The notes under the pieces were generated by a model. The model did not search any database. It was not told the DNA's origin and worked only from the letters and a program-made list of their open reading frames with translations. Below are positions 1 through 7,683 of a stretch of 64,000 bases of DNA, piece by piece (the stretch's first letter is position 1; every line of letters starts with the position of its first letter). Source of the stretch: Candidatus Tokpelaia sp. (GTDB lineage: Bacteria > Pseudomonadota > Alphaproteobacteria > Rhizobiales > Rhizobiaceae); NCBI RefSeq assembly GCF_008636115.1, contig NZ_QLZD01000033.1, positions 124,001 to 188,000 on the forward strand, written 5' to 3'. A program made the translations under genes and the position numbers.

Positions 1-1
1 T

Positions 2-199
2 GTGGAAAGCTGTCTGTTACAAAATACTGAGCAAATCTGCCGCGATTTTTGTAATTGTTCGCTCAATGCTCTGGCGGATAAATCTTTGCCCGGCACTTAT
101 ATAAATGGGCAAATAAATATTGATGATGAAGCTGTAGCTGTTATTCATGCCGGCTGTGCGGCGCAGCTCTCGGCTTCCCCGCCGGCCGGTAAAAAATGA
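2..199 (+). CDS. Unknown protein, C-terminal end only
   Basis: An open frame runs in from the left edge and stops at 197-199, so only the last 65 or so residues are visible; the GTG at position 2 is probably an internal valine rather than a start. The visible part has five cysteines, four of them in one stretch (CRDFCNCS motif and a Cys eight residues before it), plus one nearer the end, followed by a Pro/Ala/Lys tail. Such Cys-rich tails occur in small secreted or lipid-anchored alphaproteobacterial proteins, but no family was recognised. It points the same way as ccdA, 160 bases upstream of it. Confidence 0.45.
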   Translation: MESCLLQNTEQICRDFCNCSLNALADKSLPGTYINGQINIDDEAVAVIHAGCAAQLSASPPAGKK

Positions 200-360
200 T
201 AAAGTTTTGCGGCACTGTGCCGGCGGGCCAAAAGCGGCAGCGCAGAGTCATGGCGGCCATAAGACCTGCCTTGACTTTCCATTCCCGGCAGTATCTTAAT
301 GCAAATAGATAAAATTGAGTGATAAAGCTGCGTTTGCGGCGCAGCAGATTTGGGTAAAAA

Positions 361-1125
361 ATGGATATTTCATGGGCGGGCGTGGCCCTGGCGGGGGCAT
401 TGTCTTTCCTTTCTCCCTGTGTTTTACCGCTGGTTGTGCCGTATTTATGCTATATGGCCGGTGTCTCGGTAGAGGATTTGCGCGCGGCTGGCGCCAATAG
501 CGGGCCGGCAGGCGCGGGCACAAGCGGCAGAGTTTCCGTGCGCTGCCGCATTACCCTTTCCGCTCTTGCTTTTATTGCAGGCTTTACAGCGGTTTTTGTG
601 GCACTTGGCGCCAGCGCCAGCGCTCTTGGCACATTTTTATTGCGCTATCAGGTAGAAATTGCCGTTATTGCCGCAATTCTTATTATTATTATGGGGCTTA
701 ATTTTTTGGGCCTGTTTCGCCTGGGGTGGCTGGCGCGTGAAGCACGGTTTCAAACACGCAACCGGCCGGCAGGGCTTGGCGGCGCTTTTATTATGGGGCT
801 GGCTTTTGCCTTTGGCTGGACACCCTGTATCGGCCCTATTCTGGCGCCGATTTTGACCCTGGCCGGCTCGCGCGCAACCATGGGTGAGGGGGCGGCGCTA
901 TTGGTTGTCTATTCTTTAGGGCTAGGGCTGCCTTTTTTATTGGCGGCGCTGTTCTCAAGTTTGTTTATGCGCTTTTTCATGCGTTTTCGCCGCTATCTCG
1001 GTTTGGTAGAAAAATTTATCGGTCTGGCTCTGGTGATAACCGGCCTATTGTTCCTGGGCGGTTTTATGCACCATATTTCCTATTGGCTGCTGGAGAGATT
1101 CCCCGCCCTTGGCAGTCTGGGTTGA
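361..1125 (+). CDS. ccdA: Cytochrome c biogenesis protein CcdA (membrane thiol-disulfide carrier)
   Basis: A 254-residue integral membrane protein of the CcdA/DsbD-beta family, which carries reducing equivalents from cytoplasmic thioredoxin across the inner membrane to periplasmic thiol proteins used in haem attachment to c-type cytochromes. It has about six hydrophobic segments. The two redox cysteines sit in the characteristic places: C20 in the first helix (LSPCVLP) and C156 in the fourth (FGWTPCIGP). Length is normal for short CcdA proteins. The ATG at 361 has only a weak ribosome site, but the family N-terminus begins within a few residues of it. A hydrophilic loop at residues 40-62 is rather long. 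It is followed 64 bases later by glmU in the same direction. Confidence 0.92.
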   Translation: MDISWAGVALAGALSFLSPCVLPLVVPYLCYMAGVSVEDLRAAGANSGPAGAGTSGRVSVRCRITLSALAFIAGFTAVFVALGASASALGTFLLRYQVEIAVIAAILIIIMGLNFLGLFRLGWLAREARFQTRNRPAGLGGAFIMGLAFAFGWTPCIGPILAPILTLAGSRATMGEGAALLVVYSLGLGLPFLLAALFSSLFMRFFMRFRRYLGLVEKFIGLALVITGLLFLGGFMHHISYWLLERFPALGSLG

Positions 1126-1189
1126 TTAAGAGCGGCAATTTCGGCCGCGCAAGCGGGTTTGAGGCCGGGGCTATAATATGAGGTAAATT

Positions 1190-2545
1190 ATGACAAGGCG
1201 CTGTTTATCAATAATTCTGGCAGCAGGTGAGGGAACACGCATGCAGAGCCGGCTGCCCAAAATTTTGCATAAAATCGGCGGTTTGTCGTTGATAGGCCAT
1301 GTTATACGGGCAATGCCTGCCGCTGCCGGTAATGATATGGCGCTGATTATCGCGCCGGGAGCCGCCGCTGTGCAGATCGAAGCGCAAAAACTGGCGCCAA
1401 AGGCGCAGTTTTTTATCCAGCAGCAGCGGCTGGGCACGGCGCATGCCGTGCTGGCGGCAGAAGATTTGCTGGGCAAAAACTATGATGATATAGTGATAGC
1501 CTATGGCGATACGCCGTTAATCCGCCCGCAATATATAGAAAAAGCGCGGCAAAAGCTGGCAAAAGGGGCGGATATTGTGGTCAGTGGTTTTTATACAGAG
1601 GCACCGCAGGGCTATGGCCGGCTGGTGGAAAAAGCGGGTCGGCCGGTCAAAATTGTTGAAGAAAAAGAAGCAACCGCCCGGGAAAAAAAGATAAAATTAT
1701 GCAATGGCGGCTTTATGGCTTTGAAAGCTGAGCATATTTTACCGCTATTGCGCGCTGTGGGCAATAAGAATAGCAAAGGCGAATATTATTTGACCGATGT
1801 GGTCGCCCTGGCAGCAGAGCGCGGGCTTGAGGCGCAGGTGCTGGAAATGGCGGCTGAAGATATTGTCGGTGTCAATACGCAGGCAGAGCTGGCAGCGGCC
1901 GAAGCACTGTGGCAGAGCCGCAAAAGGCAGGAAATTATGGCCGGCGGGGTGAGCTTACAGGCGCCGGAAACTGTGTATTTTGCTTATGATACGGCAATTT
2001 CTGCTGATGTTTTTATTGAGCCGCATGTGTTTTTCGGCACAGGTGTTATCATTGCGGCGGGGGCGCATATTCGCGCTTTCAGCTATATTGAGGGGGCGAC
2101 TATTGGCAAAAACGCGATTATCGGCCCTTATGCGCGTTTGCGGCCGCTGAGCCGACTGGCCGATAATGTAAAAATCGGCAATTTTTGTGAAATCAAGCAG
2201 GCAAATATTGCTGAAGGTGTGAAGATAAACCATCTGGCTTATATGGGCGATGTTGAAATTGGCACCGACAGCAATATTGGTGCCGGAGCCATTAGCTGCA
2301 ATTATAATGGTTATAATAAAGAGAAAATAAGCATTGGCGCCGGGGCTTTTATTGGCTCCAACAGCGCTTTGGTGGCACCGCTTAGCATTGGCAAAGGGGC
2401 TTATATTGCTTCAGGCAGTGTTATTACGCATAATGTTGATGATGAAGCGCTGGCTTTTGGCCGCGCGCGTCAGGTAAACAAGCCGGAAGGCGGTAAAAGA
2501 TTGAAAGCGCTGCTTTCTCTCAAAAAAGGGCAGGAAAATCATTAA
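1190..2545 (+). CDS. glmU: Bifunctional UDP-GlcNAc pyrophosphorylase / glucosamine-1-phosphate acetyltransferase GlmU
   Basis: This 451-residue enzyme makes UDP-N-acetylglucosamine from glucosamine-1-phosphate, acetyl-CoA and UTP, for peptidoglycan and lipid A. The N-terminal nucleotidyltransferase domain has the LAAGEGTRM signature at residues 10-18, with the conserved lysine at about residue 24. The C-terminal third is a run of imperfect hexapeptide repeats of the left-handed beta-helix acetyltransferase type, with the NYNG motif. Length matches the family (about 450-456). The ATG at 1190 follows a GAGG ribosome site. glmS starts 91 bases downstream, so the two UDP-GlcNAc genes are probably co-transcribed. 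Confidence 0.97.
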   Translation: MTRRCLSIILAAGEGTRMQSRLPKILHKIGGLSLIGHVIRAMPAAAGNDMALIIAPGAAAVQIEAQKLAPKAQFFIQQQRLGTAHAVLAAEDLLGKNYDDIVIAYGDTPLIRPQYIEKARQKLAKGADIVVSGFYTEAPQGYGRLVEKAGRPVKIVEEKEATAREKKIKLCNGGFMALKAEHILPLLRAVGNKNSKGEYYLTDVVALAAERGLEAQVLEMAAEDIVGVNTQAELAAAEALWQSRKRQEIMAGGVSLQAPETVYFAYDTAISADVFIEPHVFFGTGVIIAAGAHIRAFSYIEGATIGKNAIIGPYARLRPLSRLADNVKIGNFCEIKQANIAEGVKINHLAYMGDVEIGTDSNIGAGAISCNYNGYNKEKISIGAGAFIGSNSALVAPLSIGKGAYIASGSVITHNVDDEALAFGRARQVNKPEGGKRLKALLSLKKGQENH

Positions 2546-2636
2546 ATTACAACCCGGCCTGTGCTTGAGAGAAGCCGGAGGACAGATTGGCGGAAAGCAG
2601 AATCTGCCAATAAAATGAGGGGATAAGAGAGGTTTT

Positions 2637-4460
2637 ATGTGCGGAATTATTGGCATTTTGGGCAAAAGGCCTGTAGCGCCGCTTTTGGTAGACGGGTTAA
2701 AAAGGCTGGAATATCGCGGCTATGATTCCGCCGGTATTGCTACATTGGAAAAGGGCAGACTGGTGCGCTTGCGTGCCGGCGGCAGGCTGGCGCGGCTGGA
2801 AGAAAAGCTGCATAATCACCCGCTCTATGGGCATAGCGGTATCGGCCATACGCGCTGGGCAACCCATGGCGCCCCGACAGAGCGCAATGCCCACCCGCAT
2901 ATGACGGATAAAGTGGCGGTAGTGCATAATGGTATTATCGAAAATTTTGCCGAATTGCGGGCAGAACTGGCAGCCTTTGGTTACCGCTTCAGCAGCGATA
3001 CGGATACGGAAATTGTCGCTCATCTGGTGACAAATGCCATGGAAAACGGGCTGGCGCCGGCAGCGGCGGTGCGGCAGACACTGGCGCGATTGCGCGGGGC
3101 TTTTGCGCTGGCTTTTATTTTTACCGGTGAGGAAGATTTGCTGATTGCCGCCCGTAAAGGCCCGCCTTTGGCGATTGGCCGCGGTGAAGGCGAGGTTTAT
3201 ATCGGCTCAGATGCTATTGCGCTGGCGCCGTTTACCAACCGTGTGACATATATGGAAGATGGCGATTGCGCGGTTTTAAGCCGCAGCCATATTATTATTT
3301 ATGACGAAGCCGGCAAGGAGGTCGCCCGGGCAGAGACTGTGTCGACCGGCAGCAGTTTTCTGGTTTCCAAGGGCAATCATCGTCATTTTATGCAAAAGGA
3401 AATGTTTGAACAGCCGGAAATTGTTTCTCACAGTCTGGCGCATTATCTGGATTTGGGCGGCAAAACCGTAAAAAAGGCAGAGCAGGTGATTGATTGGCGG
3501 CGGGTGGAGCGGCTATCCTGCACAGCTTGCGGCACGGCCTATTATGCTACTCTGGTAGCGAAATACTGGTTTGAAAACCTGGCCCGACTGCCGGTAGAAA
3601 ATGATTTTGCTTCAGAATTCCGTTATCGCGAGCCGCCATTGCCGGCCGGCACTTTGTCGCTTTTTGTCTCGCAATCAGGTGAGACCGCTGATACTCTGGC
3701 CAGTTTGCGTTATTGCCGCGCCCAAGGGGTAAAAACCGCTGCTTTGGTTAATGTGGCGGAGTCGACCATGGCGCGCGAGGCGGATATATTTTTGCCCACG
3801 CTGGCGGGGGTAGAAATAGGGGTCGCCTCTACCAAAGCCTTTACCGCGCAATTATCAGTCCTGGCGGCCTTGGCGATTGAAGCCGGCCGGCAGCGCGGCC
3901 TATTGGATAAAAAACAGGAAAGCGCTCTTATCGGGGCGCTGGCGGAATTGCCGCGTTATCTCAATGAAGCCTTGAAGCTGGAAAAGCAGATTAAAGCTGT
4001 CTGCCATGATTTAATGGCGGCAAAGCATGTGCTTTATCTGGGGCGCGGCACTGCCTGGCCGCTGGCTTTGGAAGGGGCGCTGAAGCTGAAGGAATTATCT
4101 TATATTCACGCCGAAGCCTATGCGGCAGGTGAATTGAAGCACGGGCCGATTGCGCTGGTCGATGAAACCATGCCGGTTATTGTCATAGCGCCACATGATC
4201 GCTGGTTTGAAAAGACAGTTTCCAATATGCAGGAAGTGGCGGCGCGCGGCGCGCGGCTTATCCTCATTACTGATAAAAAGGGAGCGGCAGCCTGTAGTTT
4301 AAAAACCCAGGCCACGGTGATTATGCCGGATCAGCCGGAAATTGCGGCACCAATCGCCTATGCCGTGCCGATGCAGCTCATAGCCTATCACACGGCGCTG
4401 TGGCTTGGCACAGATGTTGATCAGCCGCGCAATCTGGCCAAATCGGTAACCGTGGAATAG
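2637..4460 (+). CDS. glmS: Glucosamine-fructose-6-phosphate aminotransferase (isomerizing) GlmS
   Basis: A 607-residue enzyme that converts fructose-6-phosphate and glutamine to glucosamine-6-phosphate, the first step toward UDP-GlcNAc. It opens with MCGIIGILG, where Cys2 becomes the N-terminal nucleophile of the class II glutamine amidotransferase domain. Two SIS sugar-isomerase domains follow (SQSGETADT is the sugar-phosphate loop of the first), and the protein ends with the nearly invariant tail LAKSVTVE. Length is normal. A GAGAGG ribosome site precedes the ATG. No glmS ribozyme-like structure was evident in the 91-base spacer from glmU, as expected outside the Firmicutes. Confidence 0.97.
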   Translation: MCGIIGILGKRPVAPLLVDGLKRLEYRGYDSAGIATLEKGRLVRLRAGGRLARLEEKLHNHPLYGHSGIGHTRWATHGAPTERNAHPHMTDKVAVVHNGIIENFAELRAELAAFGYRFSSDTDTEIVAHLVTNAMENGLAPAAAVRQTLARLRGAFALAFIFTGEEDLLIAARKGPPLAIGRGEGEVYIGSDAIALAPFTNRVTYMEDGDCAVLSRSHIIIYDEAGKEVARAETVSTGSSFLVSKGNHRHFMQKEMFEQPEIVSHSLAHYLDLGGKTVKKAEQVIDWRRVERLSCTACGTAYYATLVAKYWFENLARLPVENDFASEFRYREPPLPAGTLSLFVSQSGETADTLASLRYCRAQGVKTAALVNVAESTMAREADIFLPTLAGVEIGVASTKAFTAQLSVLAALAIEAGRQRGLLDKKQESALIGALAELPRYLNEALKLEKQIKAVCHDLMAAKHVLYLGRGTAWPLALEGALKLKELSYIHAEAYAAGELKHGPIALVDETMPVIVIAPHDRWFEKTVSNMQEVAARGARLILITDKKGAAACSLKTQATVIMPDQPEIAAPIAYAVPMQLIAYHTALWLGTDVDQPRNLAKSVTVE

Positions 4461-4528
4461 GCTGTAATCGGCGCGGCTCTGCCGCCGGGCGCGCGCCGCC
4501 GGCAGAGCAGACACGGCCTGTCAGCAAT

Positions 4529-4561
4529 AAAGCCGGCGGGAAGCGTGCTGCCGCCGGCTTT
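4529..4561. terminator. Convergent hairpin terminator after glmS
   Basis: A perfect 11-base inverted repeat (AAAGCCGGCGG / CCGCCGGCTTT) with an 11-base loop lies between glmS and the convergent dehydrogenase gene. Both flanks are T-rich when read outwards, so it could terminate from either side. A second 9-base inverted repeat (GCTCTGCCG / CGGCAGAGC) lies just upstream at about 4476-4508. Confidence 0.6.
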
Positions 4562-4619
4562 GTGTTACAAGCGGGAAGGCTCAAGAGAATCGGGCTTGAT
4601 TGTCGGCAGAAAAGCGGCT

Positions 4620-5633
4620 TCAGGTGCTGATTTTAATGATTATCTTGCCGAAAGCGCCGCGAGAAAGATGGTGAAAAGCCTCAATAGCTTCATCAAACCG
4701 GTAAATATGGTCAATTTCCGGCAGGATTTTGTGGCGCTCCAGAAAAGGATTCATCGCGTCAAAAGCTGTGCGCGGCGCAACGGCAATACCGTGAATTCTT
4801 GTCTGGCGGAAAATTAGCGGCATTAAATTGAGCTGTGCTGTTTGCCCGGTAAGGAACCCGATCTGGGCAATCGTGCCGGCAATTTTGGTGGCGGCTATGG
4901 ATTGGTTGATACCATTGCCTCCCGCCGTTTCAAGGGTAATATCCGCGCCTTTGCCATGTGTTAAGGCCAGCACGCGCTGCTCCCAATCCGGCTGTGTTTT
5001 ATAGTTAATGCCGGCATCAGCCCCGAGCTGCCGGATTCGCTCAAGATTGCTGTCTTTGCCGGAAGTGGCGATAATATGAGCGCCATAAGCATGGGCAATT
5101 TGTGTGGCAAAAACGGCAACACCGCCAGTGCCCTGCACCAGCACTGTTTGCCCCGGCTGTAGCCTGCCTGTATTCATGAGGGCATACCAGGCGGTCAGCG
5201 CCGCAATCGGCAGGGTGGAAGCCTGTTCGTCAGACATATGCGCCGGCGCTTTGACGGCCGCCTTTTCATCAAGAATCATATATTCGGCCAGGCCGCCGGG
5301 CAGCGGCATGCCCAGGCACCAGTCCGGCTCATCAGCCGCCGGCGCGCCGTCAATCCAATGGGAATAAAGGTGAGAATTAACCCGGTCGCCCGTTTTGAAG
5401 CGTGTGACCCCGGCTCCTGTGGCAACAATAATGCCGGCCGCATCAGAAACGGGGATTAAAGGGAAATGCACTTTATCTGCTTCATAAAAGCCTTCAATAA
5501 TAGCTTTGTCACGATAATTAAGAGAGACAGCGCCGATCTTTACCAGTAACTCGCCCGGGCCGGGTTTTGGTGTCGGCACATTTTCCAGTTTCAGATTTTT
5601 CAGCCCAAAATCTTTCAGAACCCATGCTTTCAT
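4620..5633 (-). CDS. Zinc-independent medium-chain alcohol dehydrogenase / quinone oxidoreductase family
   Basis: A 337-residue medium-chain dehydrogenase/reductase expected to use NAD(P)H to reduce or oxidise a carbonyl, alcohol or quinone. The N-terminal GroES-like domain covers roughly residues 1-130 and the Rossmann domain has the nucleotide-binding loop VQGTGGVAVFA at about 166-176. The structural-zinc cysteine cluster of classical alcohol dehydrogenases is absent, which favours the quinone-oxidoreductase side of the family. Substrate cannot be told from sequence. The gene is divergent from the LysR regulator at 5821, a common arrangement for a regulator and its target. A TAAGGAG-type ribosome site precedes the ATG. 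Confidence 0.8.
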   Translation of the reverse strand: MKAWVLKDFGLKNLKLENVPTPKPGPGELLVKIGAVSLNYRDKAIIEGFYEADKVHFPLIPVSDAAGIIVATGAGVTRFKTGDRVNSHLYSHWIDGAPAADEPDWCLGMPLPGGLAEYMILDEKAAVKAPAHMSDEQASTLPIAALTAWYALMNTGRLQPGQTVLVQGTGGVAVFATQIAHAYGAHIIATSGKDSNLERIRQLGADAGINYKTQPDWEQRVLALTHGKGADITLETAGGNGINQSIAATKIAGTIAQIGFLTGQTAQLNLMPLIFRQTRIHGIAVAPRTAFDAMNPFLERHKILPEIDHIYRFDEAIEAFHHLSRGAFGKIIIKIST

Positions 5634-5679
5634 GATAGATTTCTCCTTATTGCTTTATAAAAATATAATCAGCGGTCAG

Positions 5680-5693
5680 GTGCCGTGCGGCAC
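5680..5693. promoter_or_regulatory. Palindrome in the divergent dehydrogenase / LysR promoter region
   Basis: A 14-base palindrome, GTGCCG-TG-CGGCAC, lies 47 bases upstream of the dehydrogenase start and 128 bases upstream of the LysR start. Its T-N10-A core resembles the T-N11-A type of site bound by LysR proteins, and its place between divergent genes suggests an operator. This is inference only. Confidence 0.3.
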
Positions 5694-5820
5694 GGCCGCC
5701 TGCAGAAAATTATAAAAAACAGCCTATAAGAAAAAGAGCTGCAACAATAATTCAGTGTTATAAGACAGGAAACAATTATGCTTGCAATGATCTGGGCGAA
5801 AGCCTGTTCAGGGGGTAAAA

Positions 5821-6729
5821 ATGTATTCATCTTTGCTGGAACAGATGGAAATTTATATCCGGATTGTTGAGCTGGGCAGTTTTAGCCGGGCGGCGGACGC
5901 TTTGCACCTGCATCGGCCGGCGGTCAGCAAAGCTCTTGCGCAGCTGGAAGAGGAGCTGGGCGTTAAACTGCTGCATCGAACCACCAGGAAATTGCGCATG
6001 ACAGCCGAGGGAGAAGAGTTTTACCGGCAAGCCAGGCTGCTGCTGGTTCATGTAAAGGATATTATGGCCGGCTTTTCTCCGGCACAGCCGCCGCGCGGGC
6101 GTTTGCGGCTTGATGTGCCGCTTGCCCTGGCGCATAATATGCTTGTTCCTGCTCTGGCGGAATTTCAGTTGCAATATCCGGAGATAGAAATTGCCCTGTC
6201 GGCCTCAGACCGTAAGGCCGATATGATCGCTGAAGGGGTGGATTGCGTTATCCGTTTAGGCAGGCTGGCGGATTCCGGCCTTGTCGTGCGGCCTTTAGGG
6301 CAGATAAAAATGGTGAGCTGTGCGGCACCTGATTATCTGAATCATTATGGCTTGCCACAGAAACCAGATGATTTATCGCGTCATAAAGCGGTAAATTTTT
6401 TCAGCGAACATAGCCGTGAGGTCATGGCATGGACATTCAGGCAAAATGGTGAGGTCGTGTCCTGCCGCCCCGCCGGCACTATTCTGGTCAATAATTCCGA
6501 TATATTGCTTGACTGCGCTCTTGCCGGGTCAGGGATCATTCAGGTGCCGTATCTGTGCGTTGAGCGGCATATACGCTCCGGCCGGCTGGTTGAAATCCTG
6601 GCGGATTTTCCGCCCGCTGCCAAAGATGTATCGCTGCTCTGGCCGGACAGGCATTATTTACCGCCGAAAGTGAGAGTATTTATTGATTGGGTAAGTGAAA
6701 TATTCCGACGCCGGAGGGGAGAATATTGA
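5821..6729 (+). CDS. LysR-family transcriptional regulator
   Basis: A 302-residue LysR-type regulator: a winged helix-turn-helix at residues 10-65 (SRAADALHLHRPAVSKAL is the recognition part) and a periplasmic-binding-protein-like effector domain from about residue 90 to the end. It resembles the large subgroup near E. coli YafC/DmlR that often controls neighbouring oxidoreductase genes. It is transcribed away from the dehydrogenase at 4620-5633, which is its most likely target. It ends 4 bases short of the convergent DUF2233 gene, leaving no room for a separate terminator. Confidence 0.9.
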   Translation: MYSSLLEQMEIYIRIVELGSFSRAADALHLHRPAVSKALAQLEEELGVKLLHRTTRKLRMTAEGEEFYRQARLLLVHVKDIMAGFSPAQPPRGRLRLDVPLALAHNMLVPALAEFQLQYPEIEIALSASDRKADMIAEGVDCVIRLGRLADSGLVVRPLGQIKMVSCAAPDYLNHYGLPQKPDDLSRHKAVNFFSEHSREVMAWTFRQNGEVVSCRPAGTILVNNSDILLDCALAGSGIIQVPYLCVERHIRSGRLVEILADFPPAAKDVSLLWPDRHYLPPKVRVFIDWVSEIFRRRRGEY

Positions 6730-6733
6730 AGCT

Positions 6734-7606
6734 TCAGTCGCCCTGGCTGAGCGGCTTTGCCTGGCGGACGGGGGCAATAACACCAATGATCGGCCCCATA
6801 GGGTAAAACCAGTCGGCGCGGTGCATCTCAGGCGCATAAAGGCTGGAAATAGAGCCGTCAAAAAACAGCGCATCAGGTGTGTGCAGGCCATCGCGAAACA
6901 GGCGGGCAAATGTGTCAAAATTAACCTTGCCCTCGGAAATGGCAAATAAAACCTCACCTTGCGCGGTAACGCCCACCCCGTTGCGATATTCCTTATAAGG
7001 AGAATTGAGGATAAAGCGGTGGTGGAGCCGATTGCCGCGCACCAGTAACGGGCCGGATTGCGTGGCTAAATCTGCCTTTATGCCGGCCTTTATAAAGGTT
7101 TCAGTCTCCATTATCCCGGCTTTGCCGCCGGCAATATAAAAAATGCCGTTCGGCTTCATAAAAAAATTGCCCTTGCCGCTGTGCCGGGCCGGCGGGGAAA
7201 GCGGGTTGCCGTTTTCAATATAGAGGCCGACAGGGCGGTAATCTTTGTGATACATGCCGGCATTCATTAAAAATAGCGGTTTTTGCCCATGTTGCGCCAG
7301 TTCAGCGCGAATATTGCGAAAATATTTATAAGGCCGCCCCGCATTATCGGCCAGAAACAGCCTGATAGTGTCACGCCCCGGCCTGGCGCGGCAAATAATA
7401 AAAGACTGCCCGGCAAAATTGAGCCGGTCGCAGCCGGCTTTTTGCCCCGGCGGCACTGTCTGGTCGCCGGCCGCTGCTATTGGCTTTGGCTTCTCCCGGC
7501 CTGCCGCCAAAGCGCTGCTTCTGCCGCTTTTCAAAGGTAGCACAGCGGCGACAAAGCATAAACAAAAACCCGCCGCCAGCGAAAACCGGTAATAAAACCT
7601 GCGCAT
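6734..7606 (-). CDS. Phosphodiester glycosidase family protein (DUF2233 / NAGPA domain), probably exported
   Basis: About 290 residues with a hydrophobic N-terminal signal or anchor (residues 5-22) and a DUF2233 domain, the fold of mammalian N-acetylglucosamine-1-phosphodiester alpha-N-acetylglucosaminidase. Recognisable blocks are FFMKPNGIFYI, ATQSGPLLVRG, RNGVGVTAQGEVLFAIS and FFDGSISSLY. In bacteria the family is linked to exopolysaccharide or cell-envelope sugar phosphodiesters, but the substrate here is unknown. The frame stays open 12 codons further upstream to 7642; the ATG at 7606 was preferred because it is followed directly by the basic, hydrophobic signal sequence and preceded by GGGAAA. 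Confidence 0.8.
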   Translation of the reverse strand: MRRFYYRFSLAAGFCLCFVAAVLPLKSGRSSALAAGREKPKPIAAAGDQTVPPGQKAGCDRLNFAGQSFIICRARPGRDTIRLFLADNAGRPYKYFRNIRAELAQHGQKPLFLMNAGMYHKDYRPVGLYIENGNPLSPPARHSGKGNFFMKPNGIFYIAGGKAGIMETETFIKAGIKADLATQSGPLLVRGNRLHHRFILNSPYKEYRNGVGVTAQGEVLFAISEGKVNFDTFARLFRDGLHTPDALFFDGSISSLYAPEMHRADWFYPMGPIIGVIAPVRQAKPLSQGD

Positions 7607-7683
7607 GAAATTTCCCAATATTATCGCTTTACTTTCAGACAAGGACAGATTGGCGATCTTTTAACAAAGACCCGCCCCCGCCA

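Noticed and set aside
2546-2636. glmS ribozyme upstream of glmS
   Set aside because: The spacer is too short and lacks the ribozyme core; this class is confined mainly to Gram-positive bacteria.
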